This document shows, one piece after another, positions 20,729 through 29,694 of a stretch of 64,000 nucleotides of DNA (positions are counted from its first letter, which is position 1; each line of letters begins with the position of its first letter). Under the pieces are notes generated by a model. That model saw only the letters and a list, made by a program, of their open reading frames with translations, was not told the DNA's origin and searched no databases. Source of the DNA: Vibrio sp. STUT-A11. GTDB lineage: Bacteria; Pseudomonadota; Gammaproteobacteria; Enterobacterales; Vibrionaceae. Location: the NCBI RefSeq assembly GCF_026000435.1, contig NZ_AP026763.1:3305722-3369721 (forward strand), written 5' to 3'. The position numbers were made by a program, and so were the translations under genes.

Positions 20729-22012
20729 ATGAATGTTCGCGCTGCGGCTGCCAACGTCTTGTATCTTGTCGTCGACAAGGGCCATTCTCTTTCTAGCGCT
20801 CTACCAGCGGCTCAACAAACCATCCGACCTCGTGATCACGCGCTTTTGCAAGAGATCTGCTACGGAGCACTTCGCTACTTACCTCGCCTTGAAACCATTT
20901 CAAGCCAGCTAATGGATAAGCCTCTGAAAGGCAAACAACGTGTGTTCCATCACCTGATCCTGGTTGGTATTTATCAACTGAGCTTTATGCGTATTCCTGC
21001 GCACGCAGCGGTTGGTGAAACGGTTGAAGGCACCAAAGATCTCAAAGGCCCTCGTCTGCGTGGCCTGATCAATGCCGTCTTGCGTAATTACCAACGCAAT
21101 CAGGAAGAGCTTGACGAGATTGCCGTCAGCCACAACGCTGGCAAATATGGTCACCCGAGCTGGTTACTCAAGCTGCTGCAAGACGCTTATCCGCAGCAAT
21201 GGGAAAGTATTGTCGAAGCCAATAATCAAAAGGCACCGATGTGGCTGCGAGTAAACCACCAGCACCATACTCGTGATGAATATCTGGCACTACTCAAAAA
21301 TGAAAACATTGAGGCCACGCCGCACACAGAGGCGATGGACGCGCTAAAATTGGCTGCGCCATGCGATGTGACCAAGTTGCCTGGGTTTGAGAAAGGTTGG
21401 GTATCGGTACAAGATGCTGCCGCTCAACTTTCAATTAATTACCTCAAGCCAAAAGATGGTGAGTTGATTCTGGATTGCTGCGCAGCACCAGGTGGCAAAA
21501 CCGCACATATTCTTGAGCGTACATCCGGCAGTGAAGTGGTCGCGATTGACTGTGACGACACTCGCCTGAAACGCGTACATGAAAACCTGAAGCGTCTCAA
21601 TCTTCAGGCAAAAGTGGTTTGCGGTGATGCACGTAATCCTAAAGAATGGTGGCAAGGTGAACAGTTTGATCGCATCTTGCTGGACGCGCCGTGTTCTGCG
21701 ACGGGCGTCATCCGCCGTCATCCAGATATCAAATGGCTACGCCGAGCCGACGATATTGCGGCATTAGCCGAGCTGCAAAGCGAAATTTTCGATGCGATGT
21801 GGACACAGCTAAAACCAGGCGGCACAATGGTTTATGCAACTTGTTCAATCACTCCACAAGAAAACGTAGAGCAAGTGAAAGCATTCTTAGCTCGCACCGC
21901 TGATGCGAAATTGCTGGATTCTGACCCTGAACACCCTGGTCGTCAAATTCTACCAGGTGAAGAAGATATGGATGGATTCTACTACGCTGTGCTGACTAAA
22001 ACACACGCGTGA
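20729..22012 (+). CDS. rsmB: 16S rRNA (cytosine(967)-C(5))-methyltransferase
   Basis: Methylates C967 of 16S rRNA with S-adenosylmethionine. 427 residues: N-terminal NusB-like RNA-binding domain (about 1-140), then a Rossmann methyltransferase with the SAM loop 'LDCCAAPGGKTAHI' and the two catalytic cysteines in 'DAPCSATG' and 'TCSITPQEN'. The order def-fmt-rsmB-trkA is conserved in enterics and Vibrio. Confidence 0.96.
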   Translation: MNVRAAAANVLYLVVDKGHSLSSALPAAQQTIRPRDHALLQEICYGALRYLPRLETISSQLMDKPLKGKQRVFHHLILVGIYQLSFMRIPAHAAVGETVEGTKDLKGPRLRGLINAVLRNYQRNQEELDEIAVSHNAGKYGHPSWLLKLLQDAYPQQWESIVEANNQKAPMWLRVNHQHHTRDEYLALLKNENIEATPHTEAMDALKLAAPCDVTKLPGFEKGWVSVQDAAAQLSINYLKPKDGELILDCCAAPGGKTAHILERTSGSEVVAIDCDDTRLKRVHENLKRLNLQAKVVCGDARNPKEWWQGEQFDRILLDAPCSATGVIRRHPDIKWLRRADDIAALAELQSEIFDAMWTQLKPGGTMVYATCSITPQENVEQVKAFLARTADAKLLDSDPEHPGRQILPGEEDMDGFYYAVLTKTHA

Positions 22013-22027
22013 CAGCAGGCTAAATAG

Positions 22028-22056
22028 GGCGATTGGAGTCATTCAATCGCCTTTTT
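22028..22056 (+). terminator. Terminator between rsmB and trkA
   Basis: GGCGATTG (22028-22035) / CAATCGCC (22044-22051), eight-base loop, TTTTT tail. It separates def-fmt-rsmB from the trkA-trkH unit, perhaps incompletely, as it ends 20 bp before trkA. Confidence 0.8.
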
Positions 22057-22075
22057 CAGATAACGAGAAAAGAGT

Positions 22076-23452
22076 ATGAAGATCATTATTCTTGGTGCTG
22101 GTCAGGTTGGCGGCACACTGGCAGAAAACCTGGTTGGTGAGAACAACGACATCACCATCGTCGATAACAATTCTGACCGACTGCGTGAACTACAGGACAA
22201 ATATGACCTGCGTGTGGTCAATGGCCATGCGAGTCACCCAGATGTACTCCACGAAGCAGGCGCGCAAGATGCCGACATGCTGGTTGCAGTAACCAACACT
22301 GACGAAACCAATATGGCAGCATGTCAGGTAGCCTTCACTCTGTTTAACACACCTAACCGTGTTGCACGTATCCGTTCGCCAGAGTATCTGGCAGAAAAAG
22401 AAGCCCTATTTAAGTCTGGTGCGATCCCTGTCGATCACCTAATTGCTCCAGAAGAGCTGGTAACCAGCTATATCGAACGTCTGATCCAATACCCTGGCGC
22501 ACTACAGGTAGTCAGCTTCGCAGAGCAGAAAGTCAGCCTGGTTGCCGTAAAAGCCTACTATGGCGGTCCTTTGGTGGGTAACGCACTCTCAGCGCTACGA
22601 GAGCACATGCCTCATATCGACACCCGAGTTGCGGCAATCTTCCGTCAGGGTCGTCCGATTCGTCCGCAAGGCACGACTATCATAGAAGCTGATGATGAGG
22701 TGTTCTTTGTCGCGGCAAGTAATCATATTCGCTCGGTAATGAGTGAGCTGCAGCGTCTAGAGAAGCCTTACCGCCGCATTATGATTGTTGGTGGTGGTAA
22801 CATCGGCGCAAGCTTAGCCAAACGCTTAGAGCAGACCTACAGCGTGAAATTAATCGAGCGAAACTACCAACGTGCTGAACAACTGTCTGAGCAGCTCGGT
22901 AACACCATCGTCTTCTGTGGTGATGCTGCAGACCAAGAGCTGTTAACCGAAGAAAACATCGATCAGGTCGACGTGTTCATTGCGCTGACCAACGAAGATG
23001 AAACCAACATCATGTCCGCGATGCTGGCAAAACGCATGGGTGCAAAGAAGGTAATGGTGCTGATTCAGCGTGGTGCCTATGTCGATCTAGTACAAGGCGG
23101 CGTGATTGATGTGGCCATTTCGCCTCAGCAAGCCACCATTTCCGCGCTTTTAACCCACGTTCGCCGTGCCGATATTGTTAACGTATCTTCTCTACGCCGC
23201 GGTGCAGCCGAAGCGATCGAAGCCATTGCCCACGGTGATGAAAGCACCTCTAAAGTGGTGGGTCGCGCCATTGGTGATATTAAACTTCCACCCGGAACTA
23301 CCATCGGGGCCATTGTTCGTGGTGAAGAAGTACTGATCGCTCACGACCGGACTATCATCGAACAAGATGACCATGTGGTGATGTTCCTAGTCGACAAAAA
23401 ATACGTACCAGACGTCGAAGCTCTGTTCCAGCCGAGCCCATTTTTCCTCTAG
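22076..23452 (+). CDS. trkA: Trk potassium transporter regulatory subunit TrkA
   Basis: Peripheral membrane NAD(H)/ATP-sensing gating protein of the Trk K+ uptake system. 458 residues forming two RCK units, each with a Rossmann GxGxxG loop: 'ILGAGQVGGTLAENL' at the N-terminus and 'IVGGGNIGASLAKRL' near residue 240, each followed by a TrkA-C domain. The trkH channel subunit starts 9 bp downstream, so the two subunits are made together. Confidence 0.97.
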   Translation: MKIIILGAGQVGGTLAENLVGENNDITIVDNNSDRLRELQDKYDLRVVNGHASHPDVLHEAGAQDADMLVAVTNTDETNMAACQVAFTLFNTPNRVARIRSPEYLAEKEALFKSGAIPVDHLIAPEELVTSYIERLIQYPGALQVVSFAEQKVSLVAVKAYYGGPLVGNALSALREHMPHIDTRVAAIFRQGRPIRPQGTTIIEADDEVFFVAASNHIRSVMSELQRLEKPYRRIMIVGGGNIGASLAKRLEQTYSVKLIERNYQRAEQLSEQLGNTIVFCGDAADQELLTEENIDQVDVFIALTNEDETNIMSAMLAKRMGAKKVMVLIQRGAYVDLVQGGVIDVAISPQQATISALLTHVRRADIVNVSSLRRGAAEAIEAIAHGDESTSKVVGRAIGDIKLPPGTTIGAIVRGEEVLIAHDRTIIEQDDHVVMFLVDKKYVPDVEALFQPSPFFL

Positions 23453-23461
23453 GACTCTCTT

Positions 23462-24907
23462 ATGGTCAACTTACGTCCCGTACTGTTTGTTATCGGGCTG
23501 GTTTTATCTAAACTGGCCCTTTTCATGTACGTGCCTACTTTGGTCGCTTTCTTCACCGGTACGGGCGGATTTCTCGACTTCGCCCAAGCCGTGGTGATTA
23601 CGCACCTGGCTGCGTTTATCTGCCTGAGTATTGGTCGAACGGCTAAATTCAAACTCAGTGTGCGCGACATGTTCCTCATCACCAGCTTAGTCTGGACTAT
23701 CGCCAGTGCTTTCGCGGCGTTGCCGTTCGTCTTCATTAACCACATCAGCTTTACCGATGCCTATTTCGAAACCATGTCGGGGATCACCACCACAGGTTCG
23801 ACGGTTCTGAGCGGTCTGGATGACATGGCTCCAAGCATCTTATTGTGGCGTTCCATCCTACAGTGGCTTGGTGGCGTCGGCTTCATCGTCATGGCAGTAG
23901 CGGTTCTGCCAATGCTTAACGTCGGTGGTATGAAGCTGTTCCAAACGGAATCTTCTGACTGGTCAGATAAAAGTAGCCCAAGGGCTAAGACCGTGGCCAA
24001 AAACATCGTGCTGGTTTATCTGATCTTAACCGGGCTGTGTATCGGCGGGTATATACTGACAGGCATGGGAATCTTTGAGGCAATCAACCACGCGTTCACT
24101 ACTTTGTCGACGGGCGGTTACTCAACTTCGGATGGCTCAATGAATCACTTCTCTAACGGAGCACACTGGGTGGCGACGGCCTTTATGTTCCTGGGTGGGT
24201 TGCCTTTCTTGCTGTTCGTGGCGGCACTGAGAAAACGTCGAGTTGATATATTACTTAAAGATGCACAGGTTCGTGGCTTTGCTTACCTGTTCCTCTTCTC
24301 AAGCCTAGTGATTGCCTGCTGGTTAGTCATTCGCGATGGTTACACCATACTCGATGCTTTGCGAGTGTCGATGTTCAATATCGTGTCAGTCGTGACAACC
24401 ACTGGTTTTGGCCTGGAAGACTTCACTGCGTGGGGGGCTCTGCCAACCACATTGTTTGCTTTCTTGATGATTGCAGGTGCTTGCTCGGGTTCAACATCAG
24501 GCGGGATAAAAATATTCCGCTTTCAGGTAGCAATGACGCTGCTGAACAAACAGATGATGAAACTGGTTCACCCCTCCGGTGTTTTTGTCCAACGCTATAA
24601 CCAACGCCCCGTAAACGATGATATTGTGCGATCCGTGGTCGCTTTTGTGTTGATGTTCTTTATCACCATTATATTTATTGCTGGCTGCTTGAGTGCACTC
24701 GGCTTAGATCCTATCACTAGCATCTCCGGCTCAATTACCGCTGTCGCCAACGTTGGCCCTGGTATGGGCTCTGTGATTGGCCCGACTGGTAACTTTGCCC
24801 CATTACCAGACTCCGCAAAATGGCTATTAAGTTTTGGCATGTTAATGGGCCGTCTGGAAATTCTGACTATTCTTGTATTGTTCTTTCCAGCCTTCTGGCG
24901 TCGTTAA
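23462..24907 (+). CDS. trkH: Trk potassium channel subunit TrkH
   Basis: Integral membrane K+-translocating subunit, 481 residues with multiple hydrophobic spans. The four pore loops are recognisable by filter glycines: 'SGITTTGSTVL', 'LSTGGYSTSD', 'VTTTGFGLEDF' and 'VANVGPGMGSV'. Ends 'LTILVLFFPAFWRR' as in TrkH/TrkG. Directly follows trkA. Confidence 0.97.
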   Translation: MVNLRPVLFVIGLVLSKLALFMYVPTLVAFFTGTGGFLDFAQAVVITHLAAFICLSIGRTAKFKLSVRDMFLITSLVWTIASAFAALPFVFINHISFTDAYFETMSGITTTGSTVLSGLDDMAPSILLWRSILQWLGGVGFIVMAVAVLPMLNVGGMKLFQTESSDWSDKSSPRAKTVAKNIVLVYLILTGLCIGGYILTGMGIFEAINHAFTTLSTGGYSTSDGSMNHFSNGAHWVATAFMFLGGLPFLLFVAALRKRRVDILLKDAQVRGFAYLFLFSSLVIACWLVIRDGYTILDALRVSMFNIVSVVTTTGFGLEDFTAWGALPTTLFAFLMIAGACSGSTSGGIKIFRFQVAMTLLNKQMMKLVHPSGVFVQRYNQRPVNDDIVRSVVAFVLMFFITIIFIAGCLSALGLDPITSISGSITAVANVGPGMGSVIGPTGNFAPLPDSAKWLLSFGMLMGRLEILTILVLFFPAFWRR

Positions 24908-24932
24908 CGGCAATGAAATAAAAGGTACAACA

Positions 24933-25526
24933 ATGAAAACTTGGATTACTTTGGCTACTCTGCTGGCCACATCATCGGTCTATGCTGCCGAAATAGTAAC
25001 GTTAGCCGATGGAAGAAGTGTAAAGTTAAATGATGACTTTACTTGGGAGTATGTGGTTGAGAACACTGCACCCGAAGCCACTGCAGCGTCAGCAACCAAA
25101 ACGGTCACCGCGGCGACTGAACCTGTTGCCGTTCCAGCAATAGCAACCATTCCTGTCGTCTCGAAAACCGTGGGCACGACGGTTACCGTCAATGCAAAAA
25201 AACCAACCATGCAGCTATCAGATTCAGGTGTAGATATATTGATTGGCTCTGCAAGTTACCAAGGCGGCGAACTGGTCTTTCCTACTTCGATCACTAACCA
25301 AAGCTCGCAGTCAGTAATTCAGATTGAGGTCGAAGTTGAGGTGTTCGATATGTCCGGAAAAGCGCTCGCAAAAGAAAAGGTCATTGTTTGGCAGTCGATC
25401 AAACGTATGGCAGATACTTACCTTCGCCCACAACAAGCTGAGCAAGGTAAAACCATCAAACTGGCAGTGCCACAATCGCAGCAATACCAGTTTTCGGCAA
25501 AAGTGGTTGAATTACAAACTCGCTAA
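24933..25526 (+). CDS. DUF3157 family exported protein
   Basis: 197 residues from the ATG at 24933, giving an N-terminal signal peptide (about 1-18, 'MKTWITLATLLATSSVYA'). A longer frame from 24873 overlaps trkH and destroys the signal, so it is rejected. After the signal comes 'VTLADGRSVKLNDDFTWEYV', a short motif common in exported Vibrio proteins, then an Ala/Thr/Val-rich linker and a beta-rich C-terminal domain. Function unknown. Convergent with the TrhA-like gene. Confidence 0.82.
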   Translation: MKTWITLATLLATSSVYAAEIVTLADGRSVKLNDDFTWEYVVENTAPEATAASATKTVTAATEPVAVPAIATIPVVSKTVGTTVTVNAKKPTMQLSDSGVDILIGSASYQGGELVFPTSITNQSSQSVIQIEVEVEVFDMSGKALAKEKVIVWQSIKRMADTYLRPQQAEQGKTIKLAVPQSQQYQFSAKVVELQTR

Positions 25527-25538
25527 TACGCGCATACG

Positions 25539-25578
25539 TTGTCGAGCTGATTTAGCCAAGCTTAGATCGGCTCGACAA
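25539..25578. repeat. Inverted repeat straddling the end of the trhA-like gene
   Basis: TTGTCGAGC (25539-25547) and GCTCGACAA (25570-25578) pair perfectly and extend by four bases with one wobble pair; loop about 14 nt. It lies at the convergent junction and covers the stop codon of the minus-strand gene. There is no T-tract, so it is not a classic terminator. Confidence 0.5.
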
Positions 25579-26215
25579 AATAGTAGATAGAGAAGAAGTG
25601 GCACACGCACCCAGCCAGAACAAAGCCGTGCCAAATCGCGTGATTAAATGGAATCCGCTTAGCGACGTAAAATATAACGCCAAGAGAATAGATCAAGCCA
25701 CCTGCGGCTAGCAGCGTCAGACCACCGATATCCAGAGTGATAGCCAACTCATAAATCACAATCAGCGATAACCACCCCATCGCCAGATAACTCGTCAAAG
25801 ACAAATGCTTAAAGCGATGAATAAACGCGACTTTCATGATGATGCCAAGCAAAGCAATACTCCAAATCACGATCATCAAACCAATCGCGAGAGGTGTACG
25901 TAAGCTCACCAATAAAAATGGCGTGTAGCTACCCGCTATCAATAAGTAGATCGCGCAATGGTCAAACGTTTTCAGCCAGCGTTTGGCATTCGGGTGCGGA
26001 ATGGCATGGTACAGCGTTGACGCGAGAAACAGCACAATAATACTTGAGCCATAGATCGCCATGCTGGTTATGGTCAGGGTATCTGCTTGCTGATCTAATG
26101 CTCTTACTAGCAGCACAATCAGCCCTACAATACCTAGAACCATCCCGAGGCCATGGGTGAGAGAATTGGCAAATTCTTCACTCTGACTGTATTCAGGTTT
26201 CTGTGGTGATGACAT
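25562..26215 (-). CDS. Hemolysin III / TrhA-family seven-helix membrane protein
   Basis: 217 residues from the ATG at 26215; the TTG nine codons earlier lacks support. PAQR/hemolysin III family: N-terminal 'EEFANSLTHGLGMVLG', 'STLYHAIPHP' and C-terminal 'HAIWHGFVLAGCVCHFFSIYY' supply the conserved metal-binding type histidines. About seven hydrophobic spans. Despite the name, haemolysis is not established for most members; a role in membrane-lipid homeostasis has been proposed (E. coli YqfA). Confidence 0.9.
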   Translation of the reverse strand: MSSPQKPEYSQSEEFANSLTHGLGMVLGIVGLIVLLVRALDQQADTLTITSMAIYGSSIIVLFLASTLYHAIPHPNAKRWLKTFDHCAIYLLIAGSYTPFLLVSLRTPLAIGLMIVIWSIALLGIIMKVAFIHRFKHLSLTSYLAMGWLSLIVIYELAITLDIGGLTLLAAGGLIYSLGVIFYVAKRIPFNHAIWHGFVLAGCVCHFFSIYYFVEPI

Positions 26216-26281
26216 CGAAGTACCTATACTAGAGCGTGTCAATTCACTCTAGTATGGCACATTAAGCGTACACGTGTAAGC

Positions 26282-27094
26282 TTAAACTTCGGAATCGTGA
26301 ATGGCGGTGGTTTGGTCGAGGTAATTAAGGACAATCTCTCCCACTTCTTCAGGGCTGGTCGTCACCGGAATCGTCAGTTCTCGGTTAAGCTTACCACTGC
26401 CAAGCAGGCTCGCCAGCATGCCACCAGCGCCACTTCGCGTTCGGTCTATTTCAAACCATAACTTCAGATCTTCCTCACTACGATGAGCCACAAACTCCAA
26501 CTCACGCCATACACCATGGTAAGGCCCGTCGGTGGGTACCATTTCAAATTCCTGAACAAATGGTAAGTCGAAGCCATTGACCTCTTCACACTCCACCTGG
26601 CGAATACGTAATCCTTGCGCTTCAAATGCGGATAAAATGGCGTCCATCAGTGGATCAGGTCGAATGGTAAGCGTGTCTTTATCGGTCGGATCGAGTGAGG
26701 CGGCAACGTCCAGTCCCGTTTCCAACCATACTTTCGCGTCACCAATCGTAACGGGAGTATTCCAGGGAACATCAAGCTTCACATCAAAGGTGCGCTCTTC
26801 TGCGGAATGAATGACAAACGAGTAAGGGAGGCGCCACTCAGTCAGGACATGAGTCTGCGGCACTCGACGCATGTTATGCCCTTCTCGAGAGCCTCGGTCA
26901 TCAGGTGCCTCTGCTATATAACGACAACAGAGCTTCATATCGATGTTATCGATCTTTTGTTCTGTCGCGCCACCGTAAACATGGATTGACACATCCACAC
27001 TCTGACCGGGGTATATCACATCCTGATTGAGGATCGAATCGACCTTAGCACTGCCGATACCAAAACTCGCAAGTGTCTTCTTTAAAAATGACAT
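26282..27094 (-). CDS. Spo0M-like (sporulation control protein) family, arrestin-like fold
   Basis: 270 residues. The N-terminal 'SFLKKTLASFGIGSAKVDSIL' and 'GQSVDVSIHVYGGATEQKI' match the Spo0M family, two beta-sandwich domains like arrestin. Vibrio does not sporulate, so the name is historical and the role is unknown. The ATG at 27094 is preferred over the GTG two codons earlier because AAGGAG sits 6-7 bases upstream of it. Single-gene unit on the minus strand. Confidence 0.88.
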   Translation of the reverse strand: MSFLKKTLASFGIGSAKVDSILNQDVIYPGQSVDVSIHVYGGATEQKIDNIDMKLCCRYIAEAPDDRGSREGHNMRRVPQTHVLTEWRLPYSFVIHSAEERTFDVKLDVPWNTPVTIGDAKVWLETGLDVAASLDPTDKDTLTIRPDPLMDAILSAFEAQGLRIRQVECEEVNGFDLPFVQEFEMVPTDGPYHGVWRELEFVAHRSEEDLKLWFEIDRTRSGAGGMLASLLGSGKLNRELTIPVTTSPEEVGEIVLNYLDQTTAIHDSEV

Positions 27095-27247
27095 ATGCAC
27101 CTCCTTTGTCGAGATCTCATACTACTACTGCTGATCTGGGGATCAAAACAAATTTTTGCACTCATTCTCGGTTTAAAATGACCAAATCGAAAAAATTCAA
27201 TTGCTCAAGTATCGACCAATTATAACAAGAGTGCTAACCTATTAATT

Positions 27248-27263
27248 GATATGCATGCATATC
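27248..27263. promoter_or_regulatory. 16-bp perfect palindrome in the spo0M-like / small-ORF divergent region
   Basis: GATATGCATGCATATC. It sits in the roughly 300-bp gap between the Spo0M-like gene and the small ORF and could be an operator for either. No regulator assignable. The rest of this gap shows no convincing gene. Confidence 0.35.
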
Positions 27264-27390
27264 GTTATTCCTGCTCACTAACTGGATTGGCGCGAGCCAA
27301 AAGAGCGAATCTTTAAGTAATTCAAGATGAGCTCATAGTGATTCAGGGCATTAGAACGGCAATGGATATGCCTGACAGTTAGGTAACTGA

Positions 27391-27558
27391 ATGCGCCCAA
27401 CAACAGTCAGGTTCGCACACACCAATAGTAGTGCAATGCGCCGCCGCAGTGGCTTTGCTGCTGCACCTCAGGCACACCAAGTTGCGCCTGCTAAAACATT
27501 GGTTGAGAAAAAAGCGGTAACGTCGAAAACTCCGTCCAAAGTTAACAAAGCAGCTTAA
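27391..27558 (+). CDS. Small basic hypothetical protein (55 residues)
   Basis: ATG-started ORF with AGGT about 6 bases upstream and a strong terminator directly after the stop, which argues for a real short transcript. The peptide starts 'MRPTTVRFAHTNSSAMRRR', has an Ala/Gln-rich middle and a Lys/Thr-rich end; the calculated composition is strongly basic, with no membrane segment. I do not recognise a family. An opposite-strand ORF over the same bases looks like a shadow. Confidence 0.55.
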   Translation: MRPTTVRFAHTNSSAMRRRSGFAAAPQAHQVAPAKTLVEKKAVTSKTPSKVNKAA

Positions 27559-27559
27559 T

Positions 27560-27588
27560 AAAAAGCGCGGCAACAGCTGCGCTTTTTC
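27560..27588 (+). terminator. Terminator after the 55-residue ORF
   Basis: AAAAAGCGC / GCGCTTTTT arms with an inner paired GC, followed by T-rich CTTTTC. Immediately follows the stop codon at 27558. Confidence 0.8.
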
Positions 27589-27668
27589 TTTTCCTCTCAT
27601 GCCTATTTGTATCCTCTCTACAATTTGATACCTTAAACAAAATACCTATAAAATTTGTGGAGAAAGAA

Positions 27669-27935
27669 ATGAAGTGTCATCGTATCGAAGAACTGCTTGA
27701 GCTGATAGAGCCAGAGTGGCAAAAAGACCAAGACATGAATCTGGTGCAGTTTATTATCAAACTGTCTCAAGAAGCGGGTTATGAGGGCAACTTGGAAGAT
27801 CTCACCGACGACGTTCTGATCTACCATTTGAAAATGCGTAACAGCAGTAAAGATGAAATGATCCCTGGATTGAAAAAAGACCAGGAAGACGATTTCAAAA
27901 CCGCGCTTTTACGCGCTCGCGGCGTCATCAAGTAA
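27669..27935 (+). CDS. yihD: YihD family protein (DUF1040)
   Basis: 88-residue soluble protein closely resembling E. coli YihD, including 'LTDDVLIYHLKMR' and the end 'DDFKTALLRARGVIK'. Function unknown. The ATG at 27669 fits the family start 'MKC'; the GTG four codons earlier overlaps the GGAG ribosome site and is rejected. In E. coli yihD lies beside srkA and dsbA; here ccoG is inserted between them. Confidence 0.93.
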   Translation: MKCHRIEELLELIEPEWQKDQDMNLVQFIIKLSQEAGYEGNLEDLTDDVLIYHLKMRNSSKDEMIPGLKKDQEDDFKTALLRARGVIK

Positions 27936-27961
27936 TGTCTAGTACAGCCATAAATTTTCCT

Positions 27962-27987
27962 AAGCGACTCATCTGAGTCGCTTTTTT
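27962..27987 (+). terminator. yihD terminator
   Basis: AAGCGACTC / GAGTCGCTT, loop ATCT, then TTTT. 27 bp after the yihD stop. Confidence 0.85.
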
Positions 27988-28218
27988 ATAGCGAAATGAC
28001 AGTCGCCGAAGTGAGTGATAACTGTTCAGCCATTTATCAGGTTAACTGTACTGACTTTTGTTGTTAAACATTGACTACGTTAAAGAAAAGGAATTGTTAT
28101 TGGTTGTATAATCACCGTTTATCAGTATTAACTAAAATAGTTAAAAATAGCAATGTCATCGAGCGACATCATCAGAAATGACGCCGAACATTATAAAAAG
28201 CCTAAGAAGGATGAGTAC

Positions 28219-29640
28219 ATGAGTCAGGATAAGATCGACATTAAAGATGTGACTCCGAAAACTTTTAACCCCAAAACCCACAAAGGTAACGGGGATCGTT
28301 TTAACCCAAGCAATCGCATCTACGTACGTGAAAGTAAAGGAACCTATCAAAAGCTAAGACGCTACGGCGGCTGGTTTTTACTGCTACTGTTTGCTTTGAC
28401 ACCTTGGATTCCATACGGAGATCGCCAAGCGATTTTATTGGATATCGGTAATCAACAGTTCAACTTTTTTGGCACCACACTCTATCCGCAAGATCTTACT
28501 CTGCTTGCACTGCTGTTTGTTATCGGGGCATTTGGTCTGTTCTTCATCACCACCTTTTTAGGTCGGGTCTGGTGTGGTTATCTGTGTCCACAAACCGTCT
28601 GGACTTTCATGTACATCTGGTTTGAAGAAAAACTCGAAGGCAGTGCGAATAAGCGTCGTAAACAAGACGCCAACAAGCTCACCGCCAATCTGGCAATACG
28701 CAAAACACTCAAACACATTGCCTGGTTTTCGATCGCGCTGATTACTGGATTCACCTTTGTCGGTTACTTCGTGCCAATGAAGCAATTGGTGATCGACTTC
28801 TTCACTTTTAACTCCAGCTTCTGGCCAGTTTTCTGGGTGATGTTCTTTGCAGTCTGTACCTACGGTAACGCCGGTTGGATGCGATCTATCATGTGTATTC
28901 ACATGTGTCCTTACGCGCGCTTCCAGTCCGCCATGTTCGACAAAGATACCTTCATCGTTGGCTACGACACCAAGCGTGGTGAAAAACGCGGCCCACGCTC
29001 ACGTAAGGCCGATCCAAAACAACTTGGCTTGGGTGACTGTATCGACTGTGATTTGTGTGTCCAGGTTTGCCCTACCGGCATCGATATTCGTGACGGTTTG
29101 CAATATGAGTGCATCAACTGCGGTGCCTGTATTGATGCCTGTGACCAAACTATGGATCGCATGGGTTATGAAAAAGGGTTGATCAACTACACTACCGAAC
29201 ACCGCTTATCTGGTAAACACACCAAGGTAATGCGCCCAAAACTGCTCGGCTATGGTGCGGTATTCCTGATTATGATCGGCTTGTTCTTCGCTCAGATTGC
29301 CTCCGTTGATCCGGCGGGTATGAGCGTACTTCGAGACCGTAACCAACTGTTCCGCGTAAATAGTGCCGGAGAAGTAGAAAACACTTATACGCTTAAAGTG
29401 ATCAACAAGACCCAGCAAGTGCAAGAGTACCAACTGGATGTGAAAGGTATGAGCGATGTAAGCTGGTATGGTAAACAAACCATTCAGGTACAGCCTGGAG
29501 AAGTATTGAACTTACCAATGAGTCTTGGCGCCGATCCTGACAAGCTAAACTCTGCGATAACCACAATTCAGTTTATACTCAGCGATAAGAGCAATGAATT
29601 CACCATCGAAGTGGAAAGCAGGTTTATCAAGAAACTCTGA
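28219..29640 (+). CDS. ccoG: Cytochrome c oxidase accessory protein CcoG (RdxA/FixG)
   Basis: Membrane iron-sulfur protein needed for maturation of cbb3-type oxidase, thought to reduce Cu(II) for the CuB site. 473 residues from the ATG at 28219, which has AAGGA upstream; an ATG at 28153 would add 22 residues without a ribosome site. Several transmembrane spans, 'WCGYLCPQTVWTFMYIW', two ferredoxin clusters 'CIDCDLCVQVCP' and 'CINCGACIDACD', and a C-terminal immunoglobulin-like FixG_C domain. The rest of the ccoNOQP operon is not in this window. Confidence 0.94.
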   Translation: MSQDKIDIKDVTPKTFNPKTHKGNGDRFNPSNRIYVRESKGTYQKLRRYGGWFLLLLFALTPWIPYGDRQAILLDIGNQQFNFFGTTLYPQDLTLLALLFVIGAFGLFFITTFLGRVWCGYLCPQTVWTFMYIWFEEKLEGSANKRRKQDANKLTANLAIRKTLKHIAWFSIALITGFTFVGYFVPMKQLVIDFFTFNSSFWPVFWVMFFAVCTYGNAGWMRSIMCIHMCPYARFQSAMFDKDTFIVGYDTKRGEKRGPRSRKADPKQLGLGDCIDCDLCVQVCPTGIDIRDGLQYECINCGACIDACDQTMDRMGYEKGLINYTTEHRLSGKHTKVMRPKLLGYGAVFLIMIGLFFAQIASVDPAGMSVLRDRNQLFRVNSAGEVENTYTLKVINKTQQVQEYQLDVKGMSDVSWYGKQTIQVQPGEVLNLPMSLGADPDKLNSAITTIQFILSDKSNEFTIEVESRFIKKL

Positions 29641-29662
29641 TTTCAAACTCGATGACTAATGG

Positions 29663-29689
29663 AAAAAGGCTCAGCAATGAGCCTTTTTA
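29663..29689 (+). terminator. ccoG terminator abutting srkA
   Basis: AAAAAGGCTC / GAGCCTTTTT with loop AGCAAT. It begins 22 bp after the ccoG stop and ends only 5 bp before the srkA start codon. Confidence 0.85.
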
Positions 29690-29694
29690 TTTAT

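Noticed and set aside
25562..26215. Calling the hemolysin III family gene a toxin
   Set aside because: The family name is historical; sequence shows a seven-helix membrane protein without evidence for a haemolytic activity.
27379..27600. Minus-strand ORF of 73 codons opposite the 55-codon small ORF
   Set aside because: It covers the terminator and has an odd Cys/Arg-rich composition; the plus-strand ORF has better signals.
29659..29694. Upstream in-frame start of srkA
   Set aside because: It lies inside the ccoG terminator hairpin, and the shorter protein has exactly the E. coli length.
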